Assembly (NCBI GenBank): GCA_013398955.1
Contig: VWPU01014034.1
Span: 1 to 64,000, forward strand
DNA length: 64,000 bases
Source of the DNA: Callaeas wilsoni
Lineage: Eukaryota > Chordata > Aves > Passeriformes > Callaeidae
Reading direction: 5' to 3'
Below the pieces are notes generated by a model, which did no database searches, was not told where the DNA came from, and saw only the letters and a program-made list of their open reading frames with translations. The translations under genes and the position numbers were made by a program. Numbering within the stretch: position 1 is the first letter of the stretch; each line of letters opens with the position of its first letter. This document shows positions 23,208-36,139 of this stretch, in pieces.

Positions 23208-25735
23208 TGAGAAGCTTAAGAATCCACACAAGCCTTACACATGACTTCTGCAACCAGTGCAGCAGAGAGCACTCAGAGGGCATCACCTCCCACAACTCAG
23301 AGCAGTTAAAACCTTTAATTCACCACAATTCAGTCTACAGGGGACAACTCTGGATGAGGACTGGCCAGTGGAGGGATGTGGTGTCTGTGCTTGGAGCAAA
23401 ATTGAACCCAGAGACCCATGGGCTGTTTCCCTCAGTCCTGCTCAAGAGGGAGAACACAGTTCTGCTGCACCTGGGCATCCCTGGGGCTCTCAGGTGCTGG
23501 GACGGTCGACAGCTCCAAGCACCACCACCAGCAGCTTTGGTAGGGAAGGAGAAATCCCAGCAGGAATTTCTTTCAGCTCCTCTTCAAGACAAGCCAAACA
23601 CAATGCCTGACCACGCTTATAAGGTCCTGTCTTGAGTGATCTGGATGTAATTAATGTCCAAAGGGAATTGCTGGAGGTACAGGACAACACACATGGTAGA
23701 GGAACCTACAGGAACATCCTTTTGCTTAATGTTAATGAAAAGTGCCCGTGTTCACCATGTTAATCTTCCTTTCCTATTAATTATTTCACACTAATTTGGA
23801 GCTCCTAATGGCTTTTCTGCAGCCAGGTGAAGTCAATTGCCTCCCTGAACTCAATATTGCAGCAAACTCAAAATAACCTAAAAGTTGCAGAGAAGAAGCA
23901 GCAGTAACTAAAGTAACTCCAGTAAAAAAATGGGAAAAGAGGAAAAATGGACAAGAATTTGATCTTTCTACTTACAATACTTAATGTGGCTGTAGCAAAG
24001 CAACTCAGCACCTCAAATTGCTATGGATTTATAGAATTTTATCTGTGGTCTGTTAAAGAAAGTCACAGATTTCCTGCAGCTTCTGTCCTTTGAAAGCTTT
24101 AACTGAAGTTACAGCATCATTTTTGCCAAGAAACTCCCACAGAAAGTTACTTGGTCTCCAAACTCCTCTTTTGTACCACGAAACACCTGCAAGGAGTAAA
24201 AAGCAGGCAGGAAACAACCTGTTCACTCTGGTTTCAAACCATCCACCCCAAAATCCTCAGTTTGCCTCTACCAGTATGGATTAAGCCCCACCACACCCAG
24301 CACTGTGGCTTAACCCTTTCACAGCCCAGCTGAGTGGATGAGCCCCATCCATCCGGCACCTTGTTCCTTCTCCAGGACCACTGGAGCCATTGCAAAGCTT
24401 CAATTTCCCCCTTTTCATAGCATTATCCAGGAGAATAATTCCTTATTGAAGACTGAGATCCTCAATTAGAGCCATGTGCCTCTGGCACTGGGAAACGAAC
24501 TCAAGGGAGAGGAAGAGATTGATTTTTGGCTGCTGGGCAGAGAGGAAGAAAGATTTGCTCTGGAGAAAAAAGTGGTAAATTCATGTCTTTATTTTATTTT
24601 TTCCACAACAGTTGGCATAAAAGTGAAAAGGTGGAAGAAGGTGAAGTAGGCCAAGGACAAGAAAGAGTAAAGATAAGGAAGCAGATTGTCACGTGAGGAA
24701 GAAAATGCTAAAGAAAACAGACAAGCAAGAAGTGATGGAGGCACAGACACCTACACCCACCCCAGACAAGTCCTTTAGTCCCCAGTCCTCAACTTTCAGC
24801 TTTCCTCAGCTTTCCAGGGTGTTCCTCCCTGATCCTCTGGTGTCTGATCCCACGTTCCACACAGCCCTTGGTCTCTACTACTGCCAGAACATTGTTTTGG
24901 TCTTCCACTGCCTTCTCCTTTCATATAAACCACAGGAATCTCGATTCTCCTCATCACCTCTGCTCTCCTGTTGAAACTGGTCCAAAAAAGCTTCAACAAA
25001 CACCAGGACAGAAGGATTGGCCAAGGATGTGTTTGAACAAAGCTCCTTTCTTCAAAACAAAGAGCTTAAAATAGAAAAGGAAATGGAAGAGAATGAAAGA
25101 AGCAGCATCATGTATAATGTGAAGTTGCTCCTGGCGTGCAAGCTTGGAAGGTTTTTATTTCCTGCTGATGAAATTTGAGTGAAATAAGTGATAAAGAGAA
25201 ATGTAAGCAAAAATCACACTCATCAGGCAACACAGTTTTCATCAGTGTTGGAAAACGTGAGGCTGTTTCACATGGAAAAACTCTGAGGCTCTTTGGTACA
25301 GATTTGTGAGGTGACCTGTCCAAAAGGCCTGTGTCTCCTCAGCATGGCCACAGCACAAAGAGGGGGCACCTGCAGAATTACAGGTGTAAAAATCGGGATG
25401 AAGCTCATGTTTGCATCAATCCCCCCTCCAACCCCTTCTCACGCAGCAGGGTCAGTATATTCAAGAACTCAATTCCCTATGAGTTAACTCAAGGTCTCTG
25501 CTCACATTAACACTTATAAACTCCTGTTCTTTATTTTTTCCTTTTTTAATCATCTTCCTGATTTGTCCAAGTTCTTCCAAAAGTACAAAATACATTCTTC
25601 CTGGTTTTAGAAATGAAGCTTTACCTGAAGGTAAAATTCTTCTCAGCTGTAAGAACACGTTTCATCCCACCCGTATAAAAGCGTGTTAGGTGGTAAAGTA
25701 TCTGCCTTCTCCTCCTCTCCCCAAGAGAAAACCAA
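23208..25735. other. Upstream intron, no recognised features
   Basis: A plus-strand open frame (23108-23635) starts inside the preceding CR1 and runs on, with no family resemblance. Nothing else recognised in 2.5 kb. Confidence 0.4.
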
Positions 25736-26050
25736 GAATCACAGAATTTACTGAGTTGGAAGAGACCCACAAGGATCACTTAAGTCCAACTCCTGGCCCT
25801 GAACAGGACAATCCCAACAATCCCATCGTGTGCTTGAGAGCATCGTCCAAAAGCTTCTTCACCTCAGACATGCTTGGTGCTGTGACCACTGCCCTGGGAA
25901 ACTGTTCCAGTGCCCAACCACCCTCTGGATGAAGAACCTTTTCCTAATGTCCAACCTAAACCTCCCCTGACACAACTTCAGGCCACACCCTTGGGTCCTG
26001 TCACTGGTCACCAGAGAGAAGAGATCTGTGCCTGCCCCTCCACTTCAGCC
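25736..26050 (-). mobile_element. CR1 LINE 3' fragment, third subfamily
   Basis: GAATCACAGAATTTACTGAG, CCAACTCCTGGCCCTGAACA, TGGTGCTGTGACCACTGCCC and CCAACCTAAACCTCCCCTGA. Same subfamily as 41635-42110. Confidence 0.88.
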
Positions 26051-27093
26051 TTGCCTGAAACAAGGACTTTGTTCCTACCTTACTTCCCCACCAGATACAC
26101 TCCCAGAAAAATTACAGAGGAAATGAAAGTAAAGCCAACACATCTACTTTCACAGAATAGATTGTTTTTACTTCGGAAGTCCTACCACAGCTATAGCAAG
26201 TTGAGCAGAGGAGATAGAGATTTCATAGTCTATAAGCAGAGTTAAATTTGGGGCCTAAATTCAATGGGTGGATAAGACCAAGGAGGTAAAGCAGGCAGGG
26301 AGAATCATTTCAGGTTGGTGAGGACCTCACCTAGGGTCCCATTTTTGTCTTGGGCTCTCTGAAACGGTTTGAATACATAAACCTTTTCCAAGCCCCTAAA
26401 TTTATGCTTAATTAACACGTTCCCGGAGAAGTAAGTGCACGGTGTCCCCAGAACAAAAACTCCTGGTAGAGCTTGTAAGTTTTAACTGGAGCTCAGCACA
26501 GTTCTTTCTTGGAAAAGCACAGCAAATAAAATAAAACAAGAAGCTTTGAATATAGATACAATAGATGTTTCTGAGAGAAATAATAAATACAGTGCCTAAC
26601 CCAAGGAAAGTTTGGGAAGCCAAGGAAAAAGGCTATTCAGGCGAAAGTTTCCCATGTAGGTGAGACCTAGGGAAGTGGGACCAAAACTTTGCAGCTTGGT
26701 GGCACAGGAAGCATTGCAAGGGACAGTCCAGCCATGGCAAAAAGGTAAAGGGTGAGCATTAACTGGCAAGTTGAAAGTCAACTTCAGAAATTCAAGAAGG
26801 CACAAAATTAGAAACTCTCTCCTCCACAGCTTAGCTGAGGAAAAGGCTTCACACAATTCCTGCATGTCCATTGAAATCAGCCAAGAGATGATTTTTGTCC
26901 TAAGCCACTTGGAAGGAGCATTAAACCCAAGAGTGCTTTGCCATATTCCCATCCTTCCCATGAGGGAAACCTCCCCATGCAGTTCCCAACACAGCACCAA
27001 GTCCTCAGCCACAAAAATGCAAATCTGTGTGTACCCAAGAAGTGGTTCAAAGAGAAAAGGAAGCATTGGGAAATGTTAGGAAACATTAGAGAT
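26051..27093. other. Upstream intron, one long unexplained minus-strand frame
   Basis: A 156-codon minus-strand open frame at 26596-27066 has no recognisable domain, no repeat in protein composition and no splice-site pattern that I could support. Treated as chance. Confidence 0.3.
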
Positions 27094-27284
27094 TGATGAG
27101 GCACTGGCACAGGTTGTCAAGAGAAGCTGTGGATGCGTCAGCCACGGAAGCATTCAAGGAATAGTTGGATGGGACCCTGAGCAACCTGGTCTAGTGGAAG
27201 CTGTCCCTGCTCGTGGCAGGTGGGTTGGAACAAGATGATTTTGAAGGTCCCACCCAACCCAAACCATTCTACAGTTCTCTGATG
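27094..27284 (+). mobile_element. CR1 LINE 3' fragment
   Basis: GAGGCACTGGCACAGGTTGT, TAGTTGGATGGGACCCTGAG, CCAACCCAAACCATTCTACA. Diverged terminal motif. Confidence 0.9.
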
Positions 27285-27525
27285 AATTATCTTTTTACAG
27301 TGCAGTGAAGATTCAACCAGATTTGCTTTGAATTATTCTGGTTAAGATGTTTTCCTTCACTTTGGTTTCCTTCTTCAGCATCTAGGTTAATAATAAACTG
27401 CTAAAGAAGAAAGGAAAAGACTCTCTAATGAAGAGCACCTCACCTGGTGTGTCCAGGACAGCAGAGACAATGCCAGAATCTCAGCTCATGTAAGAGTCTG
27501 GCCAAGCAGATCTGCAATTGTGTTA

Positions 27526-27602
27526 AAATCATAGAAATCATAGAATGGTTTGGGTAGGAAGGGACCTTAAAGATCATCCAGTTCAACCCCCTGCCATGGC
27601 TG
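27526..27602 (-). mobile_element. CR1 LINE 3' tail fragment
   Basis: AAATCATAGAAATCATAGAA, GGAAGGGACCTTAAAGATCA and CCCCCTGCCATGG. Only 77 bp remain. Faces the copy at 27094-27284 in opposite orientation. Confidence 0.92.
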
Positions 27603-29084
27603 GAGAAATGTGTTGACAACTCATTGCTCAGCGTTGCCAAACCACTTTGGATCCAGGTCCCTGAGGGTACGTCTCCAGCTTTCTCACAGCAGTAGTAGAC
27701 AAAAACAGCCTCCCAAAACCACTCACGTGGTATTAAGGAAATAAAGAGAAATATCCAAACTGTCCACCAAGAGAAGTTGTTCCTAGAGCCAACCCTGAGA
27801 CAAGCACTCTGCCAGACCGTGCACTAACTCTTGGCCAAGTGGAGAGGCTCCTCCTTGGTGAGCATCACATGTTCCATGTGCCCAGATGTGAGCAATTAGC
27901 AGCCCTGCCCGAATTAGCTCCAGTTCTGAAGGTGGATTTTGCAAGTGAACAGCAAATCCAGGACAAAATCCTGGAAAATCAGCACGTGCAGTCTTGACAA
28001 GGAGCAGAGAAATCTCAGACATGATCAGAAACAGCACGAGAGGAAGTTGTTGGCATAAGGTGTCACCCCGAAGACGAGCTACACTCTGTTGTAAAAGCAA
28101 GATGGTGAGATGAAGCAGAGATGCTGCTTCCAACTCATGATGAGGAGGAAAACACCCAACAAAACTCAAGCAAAAAGTCCCAACCAACCAACCAACTTTG
28201 TTACATTACTACCCTAACAGTTTATTTCAATTTATTATTAACAAGTTCCCTGCTTTTGAAAGACCACTAGAAATACATCAGATTTTTCCCCAGCAGCAAG
28301 TGACAGTTTGTGCTTCTAACTCTTTTCTTCTCAAGCTTGTTAAAGATGTTAGATAGCAACATCAGCCTTCAGTACAAAACCTGATATTCTCTACATCTGC
28401 ATTAATGCTGCCAGAAAAACCTGTTCTTATCCTATGCTTCTGTTTAGGCAGCAGTGAAAAATACTAAAAGCAAAAAAAAAAACAACCAGCATGAGAAAAA
28501 ACCAAACAAGCACACTGACTTCTAATTTCTACAAGAAAAACGGCAGCTCTTGTTGATTTAGTAGAAGGAAATGTCAAAGCCTCACAAAGCTGTTACTAAA
28601 ATAAAGAGCCCATCACTTCATGGGGGCAGCACGATGGCTAAAAGTGACCTGAAGGTCAGGTGAGGATGGCAGCCCATGGGAAAGGAACCGGTGGGATCCT
28701 CAGCCCCGTCTCACTTGCTCAAACCCCTACAAAATGAACAAAGAAATTCAGAGAACTCCCACTTTCACCACGGGAATCCACACGGGCTGCAGTGCTCTTC
28801 TCCAGATGGAAGAATTAGGGAGAACGTTGATTTTCTGTGATGGTTAAGTGCAAAAGAGACTTTAGATTTTAATCAAAATTTTATGAAGACTAAATGCAGA
28901 GCTGGGCAGTGGATTAAGGAGCTGCTAATTCTGGCGGTGTGGAAATTTTGGCTTTGGTTGGACAGTTTTACAATCAGGAGTTTTTCCCCATTTTTAAGCA
29001 ATGGGGAGACAATTTTTAAAAGGTTTTGCATAATTCTGATGTATTACCAAGACGCAGTTAAGTCCCTTTTAAATTAAACAAATT
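27603..29084. other. Upstream intron, no recognised features
   Basis: No transposon or exon recognised. A 134-codon minus-strand open frame at 27783-28187 has no known family pattern. A/C-rich run at about 28465-28510. Confidence 0.35.
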
Positions 29085-29205
29085 ATTTTGGGGTTTGGTT
29101 TGGGTTTTTTAAATTTTTTTGGGTTTTTTTGGTTTTGTTTTGATTTTTTTTTGTTTTTGGTTTTTTTGGTGGGTTGGGGTTTTTTTTATTTTTGGTGGTA
29201 GTGGA
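29085..29205. repeat. T/G-rich low-complexity tract
   Basis: GGTTTGGTTTGGGTTTTTT-type sequence for about 120 bp, with long T runs separated by G, GG and GGG. Same composition and strand bias as the tract at 18576-18705. Confidence 0.75.
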
Positions 29206-30047
29206 TTAGGATAGAGTTAAAAGGACATTTCATTTTTGATTGAAATAAATCAATGTACTGGAAAATACCAATTACTTTTTGAGATTTCTCTATCAAATCC
29301 TATTACTTCTTGCTTTCCAAGATGGAAAGTCCAATCATGTTCCCTTCTTCAAGCTCCAAAGCCGTGGCAGAAGCAAGCATTAAGGCAGTGTCTGCCTGTA
29401 TTTTTAAAAGAATACCTAAGTCATTAAAAAGACAAGACAATTTAAGGTATTTGACAGTTTGTTTCATTTTTTAATATAGACGCTGTATGGGGATATAAAT
29501 AAAACCTGAGTGAAAGCAAGTTTTGTTTGTACTGCCCTATTCCTGGGATAGTCTGCAGTCCTGTGTTAATGCAAACACAAACAACAGCACCAATAGGATG
29601 TGAAAATGCAAAGGAATTGACTGGAAAAGCAAAGTGGAAATGATTAATCTTACACTTACTGCCTGAGCTGTTGGGAGTGTAACGTGAAAATAGCCAGCAA
29701 AAAAGATGAAGAATCCAAATATTTTTGAAACGCCGTTATTTAAAAATTTATTGGTGATATAAATCACAAAATATCGTTTTTATTTTTAAACTAGCACTTA
29801 ATCAGCCTCTCTTCTGGTCTTATTAAGAAACTCAGCCCTAATTGCCTTAGAAAATATCTTTTCAAAGATTCAGGCTATTAATGACAAAATAGAGATGATT
29901 TTTTTTTTTTCCTGATTAAGTCTATGTGATGCAAGTGAGCAGTACCAGAAAAATCAGCCCCATGAACAAAAGAGAGAAACCTTAGAAAATATTACCTTGC
30001 CACAGCTTTCCAGTTGAACAAACACATCCATTGGGATGGGACACTGT

Positions 30048-30192
30048 GAATGTCCCATCTCTGGAAGTGTTCAGGGCCAGGTTGGAAGGTTCTTGGAGCA
30101 GCCTGGAATAGTGGAAGGCATCCCTGCCCATGGCAGGGAGTTGGAACAGGAGGATCTTTAAGGTCCTTTTCAACCCAAACCATTCCATGATC
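30048..30192 (+). mobile_element. CR1 LINE 3' fragment
   Basis: CCCATCTCTGGAAGTGTTCA, GGAATAGTGGAAGGCATCCC, AACCCAAACCATTCCATGAT. Standard subfamily. Confidence 0.92.
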
Positions 30193-31517
30193 CAGGTAAA
30201 CGGGTACTTTATACACTCCCTGTAAATGTGATGCTGGACCCTCAAGCTCATCCCAGAATCAACACTTGTTGCAGCACAAGGCTGAAGAAATTCGGTGTAG
30301 AAAATGCCTTTTCTTCCCATTTCCCTCCTCTTCATAACTTCCTTCATAACTAAAATTTCAGGCTGTTTCAAGGACACAGAAGACGAATCGCTCCCACAGT
30401 AAGTAAAAACAAAAATCTTGGAGAGACCTTGCAGTGTCATTGAGACCTGCATGAAGAGTTTTCATGCCCCGGAGAGACGAAGTGAGATCTGGGATGACAG
30501 GCCAGCAGAAGTGACTGAAACAGAGACAAAGTGGATGCAATGGAAAATAGCAATGGAGCAGTGCAACAGCTGGCATCCATCTGGGAGAAAAGAGTTTTGT
30601 GCATGGGCAGTATTGTAAATGCTGGAGTAGATTTCCCAACTCAGACTAAAAGTTTCAACTGATGCACTCTCCTCTTCTGGAGAGCTTCAATTCTCCAGAA
30701 AAAAACGAAACAAAAGGAGTAAAGTAATTTCTTAGACATTGTAAAAAGAAATGAAGAAGGGTAATACACCCCTTGCCATTTATTGGTAATCTTTATCTAC
30801 ATGTTTAAATAAGAAAACTATACTGCTAATTTATGCATAATACTTTATATACCTCCTCAGCATTTACTGAATGCAGGAAGGAAAATTACTTTTGTTTGCT
30901 TAAGATTAACCATAATAGAAACCATCTGGCTCCAAGAATCAGCTCTTTTGGAAGAAATCATAAAACCTATACAGGGTTTTATAATCCATATGTACCAGAT
31001 TCCATACATTGTTCAGGAAGATGAAGTGCCATCTGCCAGAGCTTCTGGAAGTCTCCTGGGTTTGTTTCTGTGGGACATTTCATGCAGATCTGGTCACCCA
31101 CAGCTTATGGAATCTGCAGCTGGTCAGCAGAGGTTGTAGCAATGGCCATAAAATGTCCTGTTTCTTGTTACACAGCTACTGGTGTAGTTATTCCCTGGAA
31201 AGGAAGGACTGGTACAGAAGGCACAGGCTCAGCTGCCTCTGCCTGGGATTCACATGGACCAGGTTCTGATTTCTCAGACCCTGAGCAAGTTACTGGTGAG
31301 CCCTTTTATTGTTCATCACAGTGAAATGGTCAATGTGGGGAAACATTACAGAATTAGTCTTTTGTTTTTTGTACACAGAGGCACATTCACTAAGGAACAG
31401 ACCGTCCCTATCTACCAAGGCAGGAGGAGAGGAGAGGAGAACATCATCTTACTGCCATGTATTACATAGAAAAAAAATTACTTTGTTGTCCCACAGGTGA
31501 TTTCAGACATAAACATT
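30193..31517. other. Upstream intron, no recognised features
   Basis: No exon, RNA or repeat family recognised. Several short overlapping plus-strand frames at 30948-31500 with no domain. Confidence 0.4.
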
Positions 31518-31770
31518 GAGTTGCAGAATGATTTGGGTTGGAGGGGATGATAAAGATCATCTCCTTCCAACTCCTTGCCATGGGCAGCGACACCTTCCAC
31601 TATCCCAGGTTGTTCCAAGCCCTATCCAACCTGGCCTTGAACACTTCCAGTGGCCACAGTTTCTCCAGGCAACCTGTTCCAGTGCCTCAGCATCCTCACA
31701 GCCAAGAATTTCTTACTCGTATCTAATTTAAAGCCATTCTCCCTTGTCCTCTACACACCCTTGTCAAAGT
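31518..31770 (-). mobile_element. CR1 LINE 3' fragment
   Basis: GCAGAATGATTTGGGTTGGA, CACTATCCCAGGTTGTTCCA, CAGTGCCTCAGCATCCTCAC, CTCCCTTGTCCTCTACACAC. There is a small deletion after CACTTCCAG. Confidence 0.92.
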
Positions 31771-33175
31771 AAACTCATAGACCTGTGACTGTACAAGGAA
31801 ACCTCTAACCCAGCACAGCAACACAGCCCTAAAAAGACAGAGCTAAAAAGTAAAATTAAAATAAAAGAGAAGTTCATTGGAAGTTTATGCAAAGCTACAG
31901 AAGAAATGTAGTTTCTCCATGCGTGATGTGATTGGGACAATGAACTTTACTCCCAATACTTGCATTTAAAAAATTAGTATATATATAAAAGAAGGACTGT
32001 ATAGGTGTTAGCATTTAGTTAAACATTATTATATTGCCCTCTGCACCTTTGTAAAGCAACAATGTCCCTTCTTCATGGGTAAACCAGCAGCATTTACACT
32101 GCACTGGGGCTCAGCCCTCATGTTCAGGAGGACTGATCCATCCTCAGAGTCAACTGTGCCTTCAGCTGCAAGACAAAAAGTGGCTTTTTGCTGTTTAATT
32201 CAGCAGAACTTTGACCTGTTTCTCATTCTCAGCACGAGACATTAAATATCTGCAGACCAGATTTTGCTCTTCATCTTAATTGAAAAGACTCTATTATGTA
32301 CTTGAACGCAGACTTTCTCCCTTTCTTTCAAAATAAAACTCAGACATGGCTTGAAGTATTTGCCTAAAAAAAAAAAAAACTCCACGTCACTATGATACTG
32401 ATGAGTATGAGAAAGTGGAAGCGACAGGAAACTGATGAAGAATAGGCAGAATGAAATTTTTTAGACAACTGGTTTATTAGCTGAAGCATTCTGGTTTAGA
32501 TCAACAGATACACATGCCAAACCCAGTAAGCTGGTTTCAGCTGAAAGTTTGGTTTTTTTCTTCCTCTCTTTACCATAGTTGAAGAAGCCATTACAAGCTT
32601 TCAATGGGAAATGTTTTGACATTTTGAACTGAAATACTGTGTTCTCAAAATTTGCCCATATTAAAAAAAAAAAAAAAATAGCAAGAAAATTAGGAAAAAA
32701 AAGAGGGTTTTTCCCAAATACTTCAGTTAGTGCAACTCTCCTTTCTTTCTTTCATTTGCAGATAAGTTCTAAACATAATTGGCAGCCATAAGGAGGAAAA
32801 GCTTAAAAAATAAATAAAAATCGTTTACATCACCCCCTGAGTACCAGCACCACTGCTCATGCAGAGAGAAATGCATAAATGCAGGTACAAGACATAGCAA
32901 AGAGGTGAAACCAAAATAGATCTGAAAGGTTTTGAGTCCAAGTGCAAAGCTCTGAGAGATGTGCAAAATCCACAGGAAGTAATCCTTTAGTCCCTTTGGA
33001 AAATGCCATGGAATCCCAAAGAGAATATACATTTAAGGGCCGGGGAAGTAATTCTGTCAAAAAATCCAAGAAATTCCATTTTGAACTATTTCATGTCCCT
33101 TTTCCTCCTGTAGCCTTTCTTCAAACATTGCAAAGTGCTACAGGAATTTTCTGACACTTATTCCATGACACGTGA
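31771..33175. other. Upstream intron, A/T-rich
   Basis: Short TA repeat at about 31976-31988 and poly-A runs at about 32366-32378 and 32663-32678. No exon or transposon recognised. Confidence 0.4.
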
Positions 33176-33336
33176 TAGAATCACAGAATGGTTTGGGTTG
33201 GAAGGGACCTTAAAGCTCATCCAGTTCCAACCCCCTGCCATGGGCAGGGACATCTTCCACTAGACCAAAGCTTCATCCCATCTGGCCTTGGACACTTCCA
33301 GGGATGGGGCAGCCATGACTTCTCTGAGCACATTGC
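33176..33336 (-). mobile_element. CR1 LINE 3' fragment
   Basis: ATAGAATCACAGAATGGTTT, GGAAGGGACCTTAAAGCTCA, CCCCTGCCATGGGCAGGGAC, CACTTCCAGGGATGGGGCAG. Confidence 0.94.
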
Positions 33337-33737
33337 TGCATCTGAGGTCAAAGAAAACCCTTCCTCACACCTATTCCCCGTCAAATGCCTGCAAAAGGGT
33401 TAATGCCTGATTTCCAGCACACCTACAACCATTCCCTTCTGTGCACACCTCTGTTAATGGTAAATGCAAACATGTGAGCAGGGTGTTGCCAGCAACGGCT
33501 CTCTGGATTTTTGTCAACACTGGGATGGCAATAACAAAATATAATGTTCTAGCAGAAGCAACAGGACTGCTGCCAAGTCCCTGCTCCACCACGTTCTCTC
33601 GTGCTGGTTTTGCATCCACCAGCATTAAATGGTGGGGACAAGAGGTGGGGACAGCCTCTGCCTGGGGCAGGGCACTCAATCACTGACGAGCCAATAGCAA
33701 CCACCTAATGGGGACCTATCTTGGATGTGAGTCTGGG

Positions 33738-33898
33738 GATACCCCGTCCCTGGAAGTTGTCAGTGTGCCATCCCTGGAAGTGTTCACAGACAGCCGGATG
33801 GGGCTCTGAGCATGGTCTAGTGAAAGGAGTCCCTGTCCAAGGCAGGGGAGCAAGATGACTTTGAAAGTCTCTCTCAACCCAACCTATTCTATGATTCC
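33738..33898 (+). mobile_element. CR1 LINE 3' fragment with a small internal duplication
   Basis: The motif CC(G/A)TCCCTGGAAGT appears twice about 30 bp apart. GGTCTAGTGAAAGGAGTCCC and AACCCAACCTATTCTATGAT follow. Confidence 0.85.
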
Positions 33899-34197
33899 TT
33901 TTACCTCTTTTTGCCTCCTTTTCCTTTTCTTCGTTTTCTCAGCCTCTCACTTGCTTTTCCCACCCACCACTTTTGAAGTCAGCAGCAGCTGCTGCGATGC
34001 AGAGCTCATGAAGCAGCTCAGGGAGACTGAGCCATGTCACATTCTTCCCTGGGCAAAATTCCTTCCTTGTTGCTTCTTAGGAAGAGAAGGTTGAAACCAA
34101 AGGGTCCCCAAAACTGCCTCCATCTCTGTTGCCAGGATGGTGGATCCCCAGTGCCTGTGTTCATCTGCAGCAAACTTCAGCCCAACCATCCATCTGG

Positions 34198-34265
34198 CCC
34201 TGCTTGAGCAGAGATCTTGGACTTTATCAACTCTGGAAGTTCCTCCCAACCTTCCATCATTCTTC
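34198..34265 (+). mobile_element. CR1 LINE 3' tail fragment (diverged)
   Basis: CCCTGCTTGAGCAGAGATCT, then GGAAGTTCCTCCCAACCTTC and ATCATTCTTC. It resembles the CR1 subfamily that ends 'CTCCCAACCTCAACCATTCT'. Confidence 0.55.
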
Positions 34266-34344
34266 AGCTCCTCAACAGACCATTCCTCTTCATCCTTAAA
34301 ATAAACAGTGATGAAGATCCAAGGAGCAGGAGTGCTATGATTTT

Positions 34345-34408
34345 CTAGTCAAAGGCTGGATTTGATGATCTCTGAGGTCTTTCTCAGCCTTGATGATTCT
34401 GTGATTCT
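34345..34408 (+). mobile_element. CR1 LINE 3' tail fragment (GGTCTTT subfamily)
   Basis: CAAAGGCTGGATTTGATGAT, CTCTGAGGTCTTTCTCAGCC, TGATGATTCTGTGATTCT. Confidence 0.75.
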
Positions 34409-35778
34409 TTTGTGGTCATATCCTGCCTTTCTTCCTTCCAGCTCTCTGTGCAGAGGGGACTGGCACTGGGCAGCAAAACAATCTGCAGGAAATGGGCTAC
34501 ACTGCTGCTCAAACAGGTAAAATGGTGCTTCTCAGAGGCAATCACTGATCCTTAAGTGGTCAGAAGTTGCCTCCCACAGGTTTCCCATCATCTTGCAGCT
34601 CCCAGGTGTTATCCCTGCACCAGCCCCACTGGGTAACCACAAGACAAATCACGTAGACTAGGTGGGACACATGGACCTACTGGGGAAGGAGATGCTTTGC
34701 AGGCCAACTTCTCCACTGCTGATGATGTGGACAAGTGGATGAATGAAGTCCAGGAGAGCACGGAGAAAACCACACTGGGTATGCAAAAGTCACGGTAGCC
34801 ACCTCCTCCTGAAAACAGACAATATTTCCTATTGGAGACAAAGATATCTTGAAGCTCTTGAAGGCTTGTCAAGAAGGTGGAGATCACCCCCTAACACCCA
34901 TCCAGTTCCACTGACTTCACAGCCTGGTTGGAAAATTCATCATCGGGTGATTTTGCCCAAACCAGGTGGAAATGGGAGTTTGGCAGCCTCACTTATTCTC
35001 GTATCACACTCCCTGCACAGTGCTAATTCCACACTTGAGATGGTTTAACCTCCCCCAGAGATCTGAGGAGGTCAATCAACACTTCTCCTCCAGTTCATTG
35101 TACTCAGCAGCCTGAGCAGTTAGCAGCAGTTCCTTTGAGTGAGTTGATTTTATCAGAAATTCCTGCTGCCACCTTGGTGCGTGCACAAACGTCGAGCTTC
35201 TATAATTAGAGCACACCGAGAGAGAAGCAATTTGTAAGGAGAATGACATCTCTAAAATGTGTCTTTCTCAGAAAGGTGCTGCCTGCATGTCTGGGGAGAA
35301 AAGCTTGAATATTCAGGAGGAAATTCTCTGTACTTATGCCACTAGACATAAACTAGAAAGCTAATTGTTTTTTTTTCTCAGTGTCAAACAGTCCTAAGTC
35401 ATAAAAAAAGAAACAAAACCCCACATAGGCATGCACACGTGCAAACTTGCACACACCTCTCAGTCACCTGTGCTTAGTCAAAACAAGATACACATAAAAT
35501 AACCAAAATATCAGGCAATATGCTGAGCACTGTGACTGTGGATCTGTTTGCAGTGCAGAGGCACAAGACCTACAGGAACAAGCCTGGGGTAAATTTATAC
35601 GGGTTGAGATTTATAACAGCAATGCACACGGTGCTTTGGACCATGCTGGTGTAGATATTGCTCCAGAGCAAGAGCATTTTGATCTACCAAATCCCACAAC
35701 ACTTCTGTTTCTAAATATTTAAATGAGGCAAGATGAGCTTGCTGGGGAGTTGCATCCACCAACTGCTGCTGGGTACTG
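34409..35778. other. Upstream intron, no recognised features
   Basis: No gene or repeat family recognised. Short T run at about 35368. Confidence 0.4.
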
Positions 35779-36139
35779 GGGTTGTTTAGTGTGGAAAAGA
35801 GGGGGCTCAGGGGAGACCTCATTGCTCTCTGCAGCTGCCTGGAGGGAGGTGGGGTGGTGAGGTGGGGGTTGGAGCCTTCTCTCAGGCAACTCATGATAGA
35901 ACAATGGGAAACAGCCTCAAGCATCACCAAAGGAGGCCCAGATCAGATCTTACAAAAAGTTTCTTTGCTGAAAGAATGGTTAAGCATTGGAACAGGCTGC
36001 CCAGGGCAGTTGGTGGAGTCACCATCCCTGAAAGAGGTAAAAAAATTAGTCAACGTGGCCATAGTGGTATTTGGTCAAAGGTTGGACTTGATAATCTTTG
36101 AGGTCTTTTCCAACCTTATGGATTCCATGGTTCTATGAT
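35779..36139 (+). mobile_element. CR1 LINE 3' fragment (GGTCTTT subfamily)
   Basis: Coding remnant AGGGGGCTCAGGGGAGACCT, then GAACAGGCTGCCCAGGGCAG and GGACTTGATAATCTTTGAGG, ending CATGGTTCTATGATC. Confidence 0.9.

Noticed and set aside
23108..23635. 175-codon plus-strand frame
   Set aside because: Begins inside a CR1 copy (22897-23207) read antisense. The remainder has no family resemblance.
26596..27066. 156-codon minus-strand frame
   Set aside because: Not in a repeat, but no family pattern and no splice sites that fit the TSNARE1 phases.
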